Source: Chloroflexia bacterium SDU3-3
Lineage (GTDB): Bacteria; Chloroflexota; Chloroflexia; Chloroflexales; Roseiflexaceae
Assembly: GCA_009268125.1 (NCBI GenBank)
Contig: WBOU01000006.1
Span: 124,001 to 188,000 of the forward strand
Reading direction: 5' to 3'
DNA: 64,000 nucleotides
Shown: positions 7,430 through 16,184 of the stretch, piece by piece
Layout: every line of letters begins with the position of its first letter
Numbering within the stretch: the first letter of the stretch is position 1
The notes under the pieces: generated by a model
What the model saw: only the letters and a program-made list of their open reading frames with translations
Database searches by the model: none
What the model was told of the DNA's origin: nothing
Position numbers and translations under genes: made by a program

Positions 7430-7723
7430 AAAGACATTGAACGGGAAGAGTACGCGGTAGCGCACCAAGCAGAGAGTCGGCGGTCTGGTGAAAAGCCGAC
7501 AAGAGTCGCTTCGCAGAATGGGCCCGCGAGTCGCAGCGCGAACCGCCGCACGGCGCAGTAGCACCTGCCGGAGACGCCACCGTTACCTGGGCGCAGGGTA
7601 TTCGGCCCCATCCTATGGGCCACGTACCTGGTGAGTGCGCGAAGCCCGCGAGGGCGCGCGAACAAGGGTGGTATCGCGAGATGCTTTTTCGGCTCTCGTC
7701 CCTTTTTGGGACGGGGGCTTTTT
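7430..7723 (+). promoter_or_regulatory. T-box riboswitch specific for tryptophan
   Basis: The leader carries the hallmark T-box sequence AACAAGGGTGGTATCGCGAG at 7661-7680. It also has the Stem I elements AGAGAGTCGGCGG and GGTGAAAAGCCGAC near 7470-7501. In the specifier loop AGAATGGG, the triplet TGG at 7519-7521 reads as the Trp codon. An intrinsic terminator follows at 7692-7723. Known mechanism: uncharged tRNA-Trp pairs with the specifier and T-box and prevents termination, raising expression of the tautomerase gene and trpS when tryptophan is short. Confidence 0.93.
7692..7723 (+). terminator. T-box-controlled intrinsic terminator
   Basis: An 11-bp stem with G-U pairs (GCTCTCGTCCC/GGGACGGGGGC), a TTTTT loop and a T-tract follow the T-box motif. 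Confidence 0.9.
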
Positions 7724-7743
7724 GCTGTGCTGAAAGGTGAGCT

Positions 7744-8136
7744 ATGGCTCAGATCAAGATCTACGGCCTGCGCGATCAGCTCGGCCCGCTGCGCGCCGCC
7801 ATCTCGGACGCTATCCACGCCTGCGCGGTGGAGGCGCTGGGGCTGCCGGAGGAGAAGCGCTTCCACCGCTTCCTGCTGCTGGACGCCGAGGATTTCATCT
7901 ACCCACCCGACCGCTCGGCGCGCTACACCATCATCGAGGTGAGCATGTTCGAGGGCCGCTCGGCCAACGTCAAGAAGCGCTTCATCCGCGCGCTGTTCGA
8001 TCGGCTCTGGCGCGACTGCGCGCTGGCCCCGCAGGATGTGGAGATCACCATCACCGAGACGCCGCGCGAGAACTGGGGCATCCGCGGCCAGCCCGGCGAT
8101 GAGCTTTCGCTCGGATACACCGTGACGCTCGTATAG
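7744..8136 (+). CDS. tautomerase-family protein
   Basis: A 130-residue protein of the 4-oxalocrotonate tautomerase superfamily (Tautomerase_2 type), recognisable from [23 protein letters not shown] and [11 protein letters not shown]. It begins MAQIK, so the catalytic Pro-2 of classic tautomerases is absent; activity may differ or be lost. It is the first gene after the T-box and therefore under tryptophan control with trpS, 37 bp downstream. A role linked to aromatic keto-enol chemistry is conceivable but not shown. AAAGGTGAGCT precedes the ATG. Confidence 0.8.
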   Translation: MAQIKIYGLRDQLGPLRAAISDAIHACAVEALGLPEEKRFHRFLLLDAEDFIYPPDRSARYTIIEVSMFEGRSANVKKRFIRALFDRLWRDCALAPQDVEITITETPRENWGIRGQPGDELSLGYTVTLV

Positions 8137-8173
8137 CGGCGCACCCGCCGCACCAGATAAAGGAATAGCAACC

Positions 8174-9184
8174 ATGGCTCAGAAACGGATATTGACCGGC
8201 GACCGCCCGACGGGCAAGCTGCACCTGGGGCACTACGTCGGCTCGCTAGTGAACCGCGTGAAGCTGCAGGACCAGTACGAGTGCTTCTTCATCATCGCCG
8301 ACCTGCACACGCTCACCACCAAGCCCAGCAAGGAGGAGATCGCCCAGGTGAAAGAGCACATCCGCAGCCTGGTGCTCGACCACCTGTCGGTGGGCATCGA
8401 CCCCGAGAAGGCCACGTTCTATGTGCAGTCGAGCGTGCGCGAGATCTACCAGATCAACCTGATCTTCGAGATGATGGTGACGGTGCCGCGGCTCTCGCGC
8501 ATGCCCAGCCTGAAGGAGATGGCGCGCAACGCCCACATCGACGACGAGCAGATGCCCTTCGGGCTGCTGGGCTACCCCGTGCTGCAGGCCGCCGACATCC
8601 TGATGCCGCGCGCGCACCTGGTGCCGGTGGGCAAGGACAACGAGGCCCACGTGGAGATCGCCCGCGAGATCGCCCGCCGCTTCAACGGCCTGTACGGCGA
8701 GGTCTTCCCCGAGCCGGATGTGCTGGTGCCGGATGTGGGCACGCTGCCGGGCACCGATGGCCAGGGCAAGATGTCGAAGAGCGCGGGCAACGCGATCATG
8801 CTCTCGGATGACGCCAAGACCGTGGAGCAGAAGGTGCGCGGGATGTACACCGACCCCAACCGCATCCGCGCCGACATCCCCGGCAAGGTCGAGGGCAACC
8901 CAGTGTTCGTGTACCACGACATGTTCAACCCGAATATCGACGAGGTAAACGACCTGAAGGAGCGCTACCGCGCGGGCAAGGTGGGCGACGTGGAGGTGAA
9001 GCGCAAGCTGGCCGCCGCGATCAACGCCTTCCTCGACCCGTTCCGCGAGCGCCGCGCCGCCTACGAGGCCAAGCCCGGCCTGGTGGACGAGATCGTGGAG
9101 GGCGGCAACGCCAAGATGCGCGCCATCGCCGCCGAGACCGTGCGGATGATGGAGGACGCGATGGGCATGACCTACTACCGCTAG
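8174..9184 (+). CDS. trpS: tryptophan--tRNA ligase
   Basis: A 336-residue class I aminoacyl-tRNA synthetase that charges tRNA-Trp in the cytoplasm. The HIGH-type motif is LHLGHYVG (about residues 17-24) and the KMSKS loop is present in full ([11 protein letters not shown], about 197-207). The length fits bacterial TrpRS. It follows the tautomerase gene in the T-box transcript; AAGGAATAGCAACC provides the ribosome site. A strong GC hairpin follows at 9202-9220. Confidence 0.95.
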   Translation: MAQKRILTGDRPTGKLHLGHYVGSLVNRVKLQDQYECFFIIADLHTLTTKPSKEEIAQVKEHIRSLVLDHLSVGIDPEKATFYVQSSVREIYQINLIFEMMVTVPRLSRMPSLKEMARNAHIDDEQMPFGLLGYPVLQAADILMPRAHLVPVGKDNEAHVEIAREIARRFNGLYGEVFPEPDVLVPDVGTLPGTDGQGKMSKSAGNAIMLSDDAKTVEQKVRGMYTDPNRIRADIPGKVEGNPVFVYHDMFNPNIDEVNDLKERYRAGKVGDVEVKRKLAAAINAFLDPFRERRAAYEAKPGLVDEIVEGGNAKMRAIAAETVRMMEDAMGMTYYR

Positions 9185-9201
9185 GCAGCCAGCCGCGCTC
9201 G

Positions 9202-9220
9202 CTCGGGCGGCCCGCCCGAG
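9202..9220 (+). terminator. GC-rich hairpin after trpS
   Basis: CTCGGGC and GCCCGAG pair around GGCCC; no T-tract follows, so attenuation of read-through into trpE may be partial. Confidence 0.5.
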
Positions 9221-9340
9221 CGCGCCCGCCCGGCGCACCACCGCACACCGACGCAGCACCACGCCACGCGACCACAGGCAGACTGATCACACGCCAACCG
9301 GGAGCGCGCTCCCCCGACTCCCACAGCTGGAGCAACTTTT

Positions 9341-10828
9341 ATGAAGATCAAGCCTACACTGGATGATGTCCGCGCCCTCCGCGAGCAGGGGAACCTCTGC
9401 CCGATCTACGGCGAGATCCTCGCCGATCTTGAGACCCCGGTCTCGGCCTTCCTGAAGGTGGCGCGGGGGCCATGGGCCTTTTTGCTCGAATCGGTCGAGG
9501 GCGGGCGCAACATCGGGCGCTACTCGTTCATCGGCACCGACCCCTACCTGACGCTGCGCTTCGACGGCGGTACGGCCCACGCCGTGCAGGGCGGCTACAA
9601 GCAGACCATGGCCTACACCGACCCGCTGACGGTGCTCGGCTCGTACCTGCGCGACTACCGCCCGGTGCGCCTGCCCGACCTGCCGCTGTTCCTGGGCGGC
9701 GCGGTGGGCTACTTCGGCTACGAGACGGTGGCCTGCTTCGAGCGGCTGCCCATCCCCCAGCCACGCGGCTACGAGATGCCGCTGGGCATGTGGCAGTTTG
9801 TCGACACGCTGCTGGCCTTCGACCACCTGACCCACAAGATCAATGTGATCACGCATGTGCACCTGGACGCCGACGACCTAGAGGCCGAGTACCAGCGCGC
9901 GGTGGCCAAGATCCAGGCGCTGGCCGAGCGCCTAGCGGCCCCGCTGGATGGCCAGAACCTGAAGATCCGCCCGCAGAGCGGCGAGACGCCGACCCCGCCG
10001 ACATCCAACGTGCCCCAGCCCGAGTATGAGCGGCGGGTGCGCGCCGCCCAGGAGTACATCGCCGCTGGCGACATCTTCCAGGTGGTACCATCGCAGCGCT
10101 TCAGCCGCCCGATCAGCGTGGACGCCTTCACGATCTACCGCGCGCTGCGCACGATCAACCCCTCGCCCTATATGTTCTACATCCGCACCCCCGAGGGCGA
10201 GCTGGTGGGCGCGTCGCCCGAACTGCTGGTGCGCGTCGAGGAGGGGCTGGTCTCCACCCACCCGATCGCAGGCACCAGGCCGCGCGGCAAAGATGAGGAC
10301 GAGGACCGCGCCCTGGCCGAGGAGCTGATCGCCGACGAGAAGGAGCGCGCCGAGCACCTGATGCTGGTGGATCTGGGCCGCAACGACATCGGGCGCGTCT
10401 CGGCCCCCGGCACGGTGCGCGTGCCCGACTTTATGTTCGTGGAGAAGTTCAGCCACGTGATGCACTTGGTGAGCCACGTGACCGGCAGGCTGCGCGACGA
10501 CATGAGCGCCCTGGATGCGCTGCGGGCCACCTTCCCCGCCGGGACAGTGAGCGGCGCGCCCAAGATCCGCGCGATGGAGATCATCGCCGAGCTGGAGGGC
10601 ACGCAGCGCGGGGTCTACTCGGGCGCGGTGGGCCATGTGGGCTTCAACGGCGACCTGGACACCTGCATCGCGCTGCGGACTATGGTGGTGAAGGATGGCG
10701 TGGCCTACGTGCAGGCGGGCGGCGGCGTGGTGGCCGATAGCAACCCCACCGCCGAGTACCAGGAGAGCTGCAACAAGGCGGCGGCGCTGCTGCGCGCCAT
10801 CGAGCTGGCCGAGTCGCTGGGGCGCTAG
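9341..10828 (+). CDS. trpE: anthranilate synthase component I
   Basis: A 495-residue chorismate-utilising enzyme that forms anthranilate from chorismate with TrpG, the first committed step of tryptophan synthesis. The N-terminal tryptophan-binding region contains the LLES motif (AFLLESVEGG, near residue 47), so feedback inhibition by tryptophan is likely. The C-terminal chorismate-binding core has GTVSGAPKIRAME and GDLDTCIALRT. The gene lies 156 bp after trpS, and I see no second T-box; it may be transcribed by read-through. GGAGCAACTTTT precedes the ATG. trpG and trpD are 2.8 kb away, beyond a minus-strand operon. Confidence 0.95.
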   Translation: MKIKPTLDDVRALREQGNLCPIYGEILADLETPVSAFLKVARGPWAFLLESVEGGRNIGRYSFIGTDPYLTLRFDGGTAHAVQGGYKQTMAYTDPLTVLGSYLRDYRPVRLPDLPLFLGGAVGYFGYETVACFERLPIPQPRGYEMPLGMWQFVDTLLAFDHLTHKINVITHVHLDADDLEAEYQRAVAKIQALAERLAAPLDGQNLKIRPQSGETPTPPTSNVPQPEYERRVRAAQEYIAAGDIFQVVPSQRFSRPISVDAFTIYRALRTINPSPYMFYIRTPEGELVGASPELLVRVEEGLVSTHPIAGTRPRGKDEDEDRALAEELIADEKERAEHLMLVDLGRNDIGRVSAPGTVRVPDFMFVEKFSHVMHLVSHVTGRLRDDMSALDALRATFPAGTVSGAPKIRAMEIIAELEGTQRGVYSGAVGHVGFNGDLDTCIALRTMVVKDGVAYVQAGGGVVADSNPTAEYQESCNKAAALLRAIELAESLGR

Positions 10829-11211
10829 GGCCGCGCGTCCTCGCAGGTGATCGCATCCTCGCCGCCGCCGCCCAGGCAGACATCATCGCCCAGGCCGCCG
10901 TCGATGCTGTCGGCCCCGCCGCCGCCGAGAATGCAGTCGTCGCCGCCGCCGCCGTCGATTATGTCGATGCCAGCGCTGCCGAGGATGAGGTCGCTGCCCG
11001 GCGTGCCGGTGATCGTGCCATCGCCCGCCACCAGCGAGGTGAGGCCGAGCGCGGCGCACTGCGGCGGGCGCAGGCTGCTGGCCGTGACCGCGCGGCTGTC
11101 CATGTCCAGCCCCGAGCTGGGCACGGTCAGCGAGGCGGCCTGGGCCGAGGCCAGCCCCAGCAGCACCAGCGCGGCAACAAAGCAGAGCAGAGTGGAGAGC
11201 GGGCGTGGCAT
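10825..11211 (-). CDS. small secreted RTX-like calcium-binding protein
   Basis: A 128-residue protein with a signal peptide (residues 1-25, ending ASAQA). The C-terminal half consists of GGxGxD-type nonapeptides (DIIDGGGGDDCILGGGGADS and similar), the calcium-binding beta-roll of hemolysin-type proteins. Several cysteines lie within or near the repeats. The start at 11211 is fixed by GAGGTGATACCT. It is the last gene of the minus-strand operon with the signal peptidase (5 bp gap), and its stop overlaps the trpE stop by 4 nt. It may be a substrate or partner of the peptidase upstream. Confidence 0.75.
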   Translation of the reverse strand: MPRPLSTLLCFVAALVLLGLASAQAASLTVPSSGLDMDSRAVTASSLRPPQCAALGLTSLVAGDGTITGTPGSDLILGSAGIDIIDGGGGDDCILGGGGADSIDGGLGDDVCLGGGGEDAITCEDARP

Positions 11212-11216
11212 AGGTA

Positions 11217-12971
11217 TCACCTCAGCTGCGCGAGTGCGCGGGTGCGGGCGGCATCCCACGCGCTGGCAAAGCGCCGATCGGTCTCGCGCTGGCGGTAGGC
11301 GGCCACCAGGCTCACCCCGGCGGCGCGGCTGGCCTCGGATGCCAGGCCGCTCTGCTCAAGGGTGGAGAGGAACACATCCTGCCAGGATGGAAACACCACG
11401 GCGGCTGGCTCTGCCGCGACCGGCTGGGAAAACGTGGGCGGGGCCGGGTCGTCGGCAAGGTAGACGTAGGTCTGCTCGCCGACGATCGTGAAGTAGCGGT
11501 GCTGCCCTGGGCCCTGCTCGTGCAGCAGCGGCGCGCCGGAGCGCTCGGCCAGCCGGGCCAGCGCCTCGATGCTGCCCAGCTCGATGGCCTGGGCGAGCGA
11601 GCGGGCGGGGGCGGCCACATCGCAGATCTGGCCGCCGTAGCGCAGCCGGATCTGCGCGGCGGGGTCGCCCCGCAGCCGCCGCAGCAGCGGGCCAGCCAGC
11701 GCCGCCAGCGCCCCGCCCGAGATCAGCAGGCCCAGCGCGGCCAGCCAGCGGGCGGGCACCACGCCCAGCGGCACCCCGGGGAAGATCTGCTCGTTGCCGA
11801 TGGATGTGCGGGTGAGCGCACCCGCCTTGGCCGGGGCCAGCGCGTCGCGCTCGGGGTCGCGCACCATGCGCAGCTGGTACTCGTCGCTCTGGAAGGTGAG
11901 CGCAGGCGCGAAGCTCTCGTGGAGGGGCTGCCCGCCCAGCGCACCGTCGACCGTGACGGTGGGGCGGATGCGCAGGGTGTACTCGCGCTTGGGCAGCTCG
12001 GCCTGGCGCTCCAGCTCGGCGACCATGGCCTTGACCGAGGCCAGATCAACCTGGCCGCGCAACTCGACCGCGCCGCCAGCGAACGAGCGCGCCGGGCTGA
12101 GCGCGAGGGTGCGGTGCCAGCCATCGGCGCTGCCAAGCTCGGCATCTAGGCGGGCCGTCCCACGGATGTCGGCGGGGGCGTCGGACGTGAGCGTGTAGGC
12201 GAAGGCCACATCCAGCGTATCGGAGAGCTTCCAGAACACCGGCTCGCCGGTGGCGGCCGCACCGCCATCGTAGATGCCGGGGGGCGCGGCGGCGGTGTAG
12301 CTGAAGCGCCCGGCCTGCTGGTAGGGCAGCTCGACGCTGGTGGCCCGCTGGGCCGGGCGCACCAGCGCCGCCACGCCCAGCGCCAGCGAGAGCAGAAGGC
12401 CAGCCGCCGTCACCACCAGCCCAGCCTGCGCGGGGATGCGGGCGGCGGCGGGGGTGGGCCGCGCCCGGCCCGGCCTGCGGGTGCTGTGGATCTGTACCAT
12501 AAGAAGCCCCATACCAAATGCTAGCGCCGCCGCGACCGCCGGGGTGCGCAGCCAGATCAGCGGGCTGCCCAGCGCCGGAACCCAGAGCACGGCGCGGCCT
12601 ATCAGATCGGAGGTGTGTGGCCGATACGGATCGATAAAGGTGTTGTGGTCGCCCTGGAACACCCAGAGCGCGCCATCCCTGCCGATCGCGCGGTGGATGA
12701 CCGGGCCGATCTCGGGGTGGCGGTAGGCCAGCACCTGGCCCACTTGGTACTGCGGCTCGGCCCGCAGCAGCACTAGGTCGCCACGGTGGTACAGCGGCTC
12801 CATGCTGTTGCCGTTCACCACCAGCCACGACACCTGCCCGCCCAGCTGGGTCGGCGCAAGCAGCAGCCAGGCGGCGGCCAGCAGCGCCAGCGTGATCAGG
12901 CTAGAGCGGAGCGAGCGTGGCAGCAGGGTGGCCATGGCGACACCAGTGCGGCGGTACGGGCATTCCCGCAC
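11217..12971 (-). CDS. SipW/ER-type signal peptidase I fused to a large extracytoplasmic domain
   Basis: A protein of up to 584 residues (alternative start at 12935, MATLLPRS). After an N-terminal membrane helix it carries the S26 peptidase domain. The catalytic Ser is in GNSMEPLY, and the second conserved box reads VIHRAIG, with His in place of the usual Lys; this is the Ser-His dyad of SipW/archaeal/ER-type enzymes. Further membrane helices lie near residues 155-175 and 190-210. A domain of about 190 residues resembling DUF5305 follows, then a helix and a cytoplasmic C-terminal part. It sits between a small secreted protein and an RTX-like protein, the usual SipW-plus-substrate layout. Confidence 0.8.
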   Translation of the reverse strand: MRECPYRRTGVAMATLLPRSLRSSLITLALLAAAWLLLAPTQLGGQVSWLVVNGNSMEPLYHRGDLVLLRAEPQYQVGQVLAYRHPEIGPVIHRAIGRDGALWVFQGDHNTFIDPYRPHTSDLIGRAVLWVPALGSPLIWLRTPAVAAALAFGMGLLMVQIHSTRRPGRARPTPAAARIPAQAGLVVTAAGLLLSLALGVAALVRPAQRATSVELPYQQAGRFSYTAAAPPGIYDGGAAATGEPVFWKLSDTLDVAFAYTLTSDAPADIRGTARLDAELGSADGWHRTLALSPARSFAGGAVELRGQVDLASVKAMVAELERQAELPKREYTLRIRPTVTVDGALGGQPLHESFAPALTFQSDEYQLRMVRDPERDALAPAKAGALTRTSIGNEQIFPGVPLGVVPARWLAALGLLISGGALAALAGPLLRRLRGDPAAQIRLRYGGQICDVAAPARSLAQAIELGSIEALARLAERSGAPLLHEQGPGQHRYFTIVGEQTYVYLADDPAPPTFSQPVAAEPAAVVFPSWQDVFLSTLEQSGLASEASRAAGVSLVAAYRQRETDRRFASAWDAARTRALAQLR

Positions 12972-12992
12972 CGCCGCGATAGAGAGCGGAGG

Positions 12993-13382
12993 CTACTGGG
13001 CCGCGACCACGCGCAGCGAGTCGACCGAGAGCGCCGTAACATTGGCCGAGCTGAGGTCGAGCGACCAGGCCGTGCCGCTGCCGTGGGTGGCGGTGTACCA
13101 GGTGCCACCGGCGATCACCTGAACTTTCACCGTGGTCGGCTGCGAGTTCGTTCCAGCCGGGGTGATCGTGAAGTCCACCGTATCGATCAGCGAGGGGTCG
13201 GTGGCATTCAGCACATAGGTGATGCCGCCCACAGTGTAGCCGCTGATCGCGCCCGCGCCATCGCCAGCGCCGCTGGTGGGCACCGTGTTGCTGGCCGCGA
13301 AGCCGTAGGCCGTACCTGCGAGGATAAGCGCAAACAGCGCACCGAGCACCCAGCGGATGTTGAGGAAGGATGAGACGTTCAT
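12993..13382 (-). CDS. small secreted protein, probable substrate of the adjacent signal peptidase
   Basis: A 129-residue protein with an N-terminal signal sequence (residues 10-30, VLGALFALILAGTAYGFAAS) and a beta-rich, Thr/Ser/Gly-rich mature part lacking cysteine. TasA/camelysin-like proteins processed by SipW have this size and layout, but no clear family motif is visible, so the link rests on the operon. AAAGAGGATATCCCACC precedes the ATG. The signal peptidase gene begins about 20 bp after its stop. Confidence 0.6.
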   Translation of the reverse strand: MNVSSFLNIRWVLGALFALILAGTAYGFAASNTVPTSGAGDGAGAISGYTVGGITYVLNATDPSLIDTVDFTITPAGTNSQPTTVKVQVIAGGTWYTATHGSGTAWSLDLSSANVTALSVDSLRVVAAQ

Positions 13383-13654
13383 GGTGGGATATCCTCTTTG
13401 CGAAAAGTTGTTACGAGATCCGGCGATCTCATAGCGATAACTCTAGTCCTACGCCAAACGATAGTACAACAAGGCATTAGTCCACACCGCGCACGCCCAA
13501 CGGGCTAGGTGCAGGAAGACGAAAGGTGAGCAAAGGTACTAGCCTGTCGCCCGTATCCACCCACGGCGCGATATCGTAGATGACAGAACGGAAACAGAAT
13601 CTGCTGGGCAATACACAGGCCGCACCTACAAGCCGCGCGGCAAAGGAGAAAACC
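13383..13654. other. intergenic region between divergent secretion operon and trpGD
   Basis: These 270 bp must hold divergent promoters. I see AT-richer stretches near 13400-13475 but no convincing -35/-10 pair, and no second T-box. Confidence 0.4.
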
Positions 13655-14239
13655 ATGATTCTACTGCTCGACAACTATGACAGCTTCACCTACAACCTGT
13701 ACCAGTACCTCTGCGAGCTTGGGGCCGAGGTGGTGGTCAAGCGCAACGACGAGCTGACTGTGGCCGAGGTGGCCGCGCTGCAGCCCGAGAAGATCGTGAT
13801 CTCGCCCGGCCCGTGCACGCCCACCGAGGCCGGGATCAGCGTGCCGATCATCCGCGAGCTGGGCGACCAGTTCCCCATCCTGGGCGTGTGCCTGGGCCAC
13901 CAGTCGATCGGCCAGGCCTACGGCGGCGCGGTGGTGCGCGCCCCCCACGTGATGCACGGCAAGATCTCGCAGATCCACAACGAGGGCAAGGGCATCTTCG
14001 CCGGGCTGCCCAAGGCCTTCCCCGCCACCCGCTACCACTCGCTGATCGTGCGCCGCGACGATCTGCCCGACTGCCTAGAGATCACCGCCTGGACCGAGGA
14101 TGGCCTGATCATGGGCCTGCGCCACCGCGACCTGCCGGTGGAGGGCCTGCAGTTCCACCCCGAGTCGATCATGACCGAGGCCGGCAAGCAGCTGCTGTCC
14201 AACTTCCTCGCGCAGAACAGCCACGCCGCCAAGGCGTAG
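13655..14239 (+). CDS. trpG: anthranilate synthase component II (glutamine amidotransferase)
   Basis: A 194-residue class I glutamine amidotransferase that supplies ammonia to TrpE. The nucleophile Cys lies in [11 protein letters not shown] (about residue 80) and the His-Glu pair in [11 protein letters not shown] near the C-terminus. The start at 13655 is set by AAAGGAGAAAACC. It is followed 32 bp later by trpD. It could also serve p-aminobenzoate synthesis, as many TrpG proteins do; no pabB is visible here. Confidence 0.93.
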   Translation: MILLLDNYDSFTYNLYQYLCELGAEVVVKRNDELTVAEVAALQPEKIVISPGPCTPTEAGISVPIIRELGDQFPILGVCLGHQSIGQAYGGAVVRAPHVMHGKISQIHNEGKGIFAGLPKAFPATRYHSLIVRRDDLPDCLEITAWTEDGLIMGLRHRDLPVEGLQFHPESIMTEAGKQLLSNFLAQNSHAAKA

Positions 14240-14271
14240 GCCCGCGCCCCTGAAACGACCGGAGTTTCCCT

Positions 14272-15291
14272 ATGCCCATCCGCGACTCTATCATCGCCGT
14301 CGCACGCGGCACCCACCTGACCCAAGAGCAGGCCGCCGACGTTATGGAAGAGATCATGACCGGCGTGGCCACGCCCGCCCAGGTGGCCGCGTTCCTCACC
14401 GCGCTGCACCTGAAGGGCGAGACCGAGGCCGAGATCGCAGGCATGGCCGAGGTGATGCGGGCCAAGGCCGTGCCCGTCGCCTTCGACGGCCCTGTGCTCG
14501 ACACATGCGGCACCGGCGGCGACTCGTCGGGCACCTTCAACATCTCCACCACGGCCTCGTTCATCGCCGCCGGGGCGGGGGCCACGGTGGCCAAGCACGG
14601 CAACCGCGCCATGTCTAGCACGTGCGGCTCCGCCGATGTGCTGGAGGGCCTGGGCGTGAACATCGAGCTGGACGCCGACGGGGTGGCGCGCTGCCTGCGC
14701 CAGGCCGGGATCGGCTTCATGTTCGCCCAGAAGTTCCACCCGGCCATGCGCTACGTCGGCCCAGTGCGGCGCGAGATCGGCATCCGCACCGTGTTCAACG
14801 TGCTGGGGCCGCTGACAAACCCAGCCCGCGCCCGCCACCAGGTGCTGGGCGTGGCCAGCGTGGCCCTGGCCGAGAAGCTGGCCCACGCCCTGGCGCGGCT
14901 GGGCAGCGCCCACGCCCTAGTGATCCACGGCAACGGCGGGCTGGATGAGCTGGCCCTGACCGGCCCCAACCTGATCTACGAGGTGCGCAACGGCCAGGTG
15001 AGCCAGTGGGAGCCGCTGGCCCCCACCGACCTGGGGCTGCAGGCGGCCCCGCGCGAAGCCGTGCTGGGCGGCAGCGTGGCCGAGAACGTGGCGCTGGTGC
15101 GCGGCATCCTCTCGGGCGAGGTGCGCGGCCCCAAGCGCGACATCGTGCTGCTGAACGCCGCCGCCGCTATCTACGCCGCCGACCTAGCCGCCAGCCTGCC
15201 CGAGGCGCTGGCCCTGGCCACCGCCAGCGTCGATGGGGGCCGCGCCCACGAGCGGCTGGAGCGCATGCTCGCGGCCAGCGCGCAGGGCTAG
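14272..15291 (+). CDS. trpD: anthranilate phosphoribosyltransferase
   Basis: A 339-residue enzyme that transfers phosphoribose from PRPP to anthranilate, the second step of tryptophan synthesis. The glycine-rich PRPP motif is DTCGTGGDSSGTFNIST (about residues 78-94). NRAMSS and the GPLTNPARAR segment are also typical. GACCGGAGTTTCCCT precedes the ATG. It ends the trpGD unit and is followed by a strong hairpin. Confidence 0.95.
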   Translation: MPIRDSIIAVARGTHLTQEQAADVMEEIMTGVATPAQVAAFLTALHLKGETEAEIAGMAEVMRAKAVPVAFDGPVLDTCGTGGDSSGTFNISTTASFIAAGAGATVAKHGNRAMSSTCGSADVLEGLGVNIELDADGVARCLRQAGIGFMFAQKFHPAMRYVGPVRREIGIRTVFNVLGPLTNPARARHQVLGVASVALAEKLAHALARLGSAHALVIHGNGGLDELALTGPNLIYEVRNGQVSQWEPLAPTDLGLQAAPREAVLGGSVAENVALVRGILSGEVRGPKRDIVLLNAAAAIYAADLAASLPEALALATASVDGGRAHERLERMLAASAQG

Positions 15292-15305
15292 CGCCCCACA
15301 CACAC

Positions 15306-15342
15306 GCGGCGGGCGCACCCAGCTGGTGGGTGCGCCCGCCGC
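15306..15342. terminator. strong hairpin between trpD and the convergent SH3 gene
   Basis: A perfect 15-bp GC stem (GCGGCGGGCGCACCC) with a 7-nt loop; no clear T-tract on either side. Confidence 0.7.
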
Positions 15343-15366
15343 ACAGCACGCCGCCTTGGCGCGATT

Positions 15367-15741
15367 CTAGCCCGTCATTGCGATCAGCTCCAGGTGATTC
15401 TTGGGCACCCAGCCCCGCTCGCCGCAGCCATTCTCGGCCCAGTACCAACCGCCCTCCTCATCGAGCAGCACCAAGATCTCGCCCATATCGACCGTCAGCT
15501 CGCGGGCGTCGTAGTCGCGCCGCGCCTGCCCCGCGTCGCCGCGGATCTCTAGGTAGCTCTCGGGCACCCAGCCGCCCAGGCCCTGGCCGTTGGTGCACCA
15601 CACATAGGCGGGCCACTGGGCATCGTTGGCCACCACCGTCACAACCTCGCCCGCGCAGAGAGTCAGCGGGTTGGGATAGATCATCTGATATGGTGTCGTC
15701 ACACGAGCACGCTGTCCGGGTAGTGAAAGTATCAGGGTCAT
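15367..15741 (-). CDS. protein with two SH3-like domains
   Basis: A 124-residue protein without a signal peptide, containing two tandem SH3-like repeats. The first (about 25-65) ends WCTNGQGLGGWVPESYLE and the second (about 75-118) ends WAENGCGERGWVPKNHLE. The paired ALYDY-like lead-ins (ARVTTPYQMIYPNPLTLC, ARRDYDARELTVDMG) support duplication of one unit. The likely role is a small binding adaptor; ligands are unknown. It stands alone, convergent with trpD. Confidence 0.7.
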   Translation of the reverse strand: MTLILSLPGQRARVTTPYQMIYPNPLTLCAGEVVTVVANDAQWPAYVWCTNGQGLGGWVPESYLEIRGDAGQARRDYDARELTVDMGEILVLLDEEGGWYWAENGCGERGWVPKNHLELIAMTG

Positions 15742-16184
15742 AGTGGTACTTCTTTCACACGTCTGTCTGTACGCCGCGATCGCGTGGCCCTACAGGAACG
15801 GTAGCAGCCAATGATGTAGGGCGCATCATAGCTCTCACGAGATGCTGCTATAAGCCATCCCTTTGCTCTATAGCGGATTCCGTACCATTAGGTTGCGAAT
15901 CGATCGTACAGGTTGCCGCATGTCTCCAGCGGGCCTCGCCGAGTGACACCCGTGAGCGGGAGCCTGCGCTGCCCAGCTGCGCGCCCCGCCCATGGGCCAG
16001 CCAGCGAGCGCCGCGCTACAAGGCCATGCACACAGGCCAGTCGGCAGTACGCCCTGGAAAAGGCCCGAGCCACAAGCTTGCTGCGCCGCGTACTACTGAG
16101 TATACCGTTTTTTGGCCCAAGTTCTATCCCTCTTGCCGCAATATGGTACTATTTGGCCAAGTGTGCCAGAAGTGGAGAGCTACT
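15742..16184. other. 443-bp intergenic region
   Basis: This region separates divergent genes. It is AT-richer at 15800-15900 and 16080-16170, where promoters should be. I found no tRNA, riboswitch or convincing coding frame. A frame open through 16026-16184 in phase with the downstream gene lacks a ribosome site and is not taken as coding. Confidence 0.4.

Noticed and set aside
8246-9262. Long minus-strand frame opposite trpS
   Set aside because: His/Val/Leu-rich shadow; the plus strand has complete TrpRS motifs.
15742-16184. Possible structured RNA in the GC-rich intergenic region
   Set aside because: No RNase P, SRP, 6S, tmRNA or riboswitch core motif could be found by eye.
16026-16184. 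Upstream extension of the GalU-like gene to an ATG at 16026
   Set aside because: The added 53 residues lack family similarity and a ribosome site, while GTG at 16185 has GGAGAG and gives a normal length.
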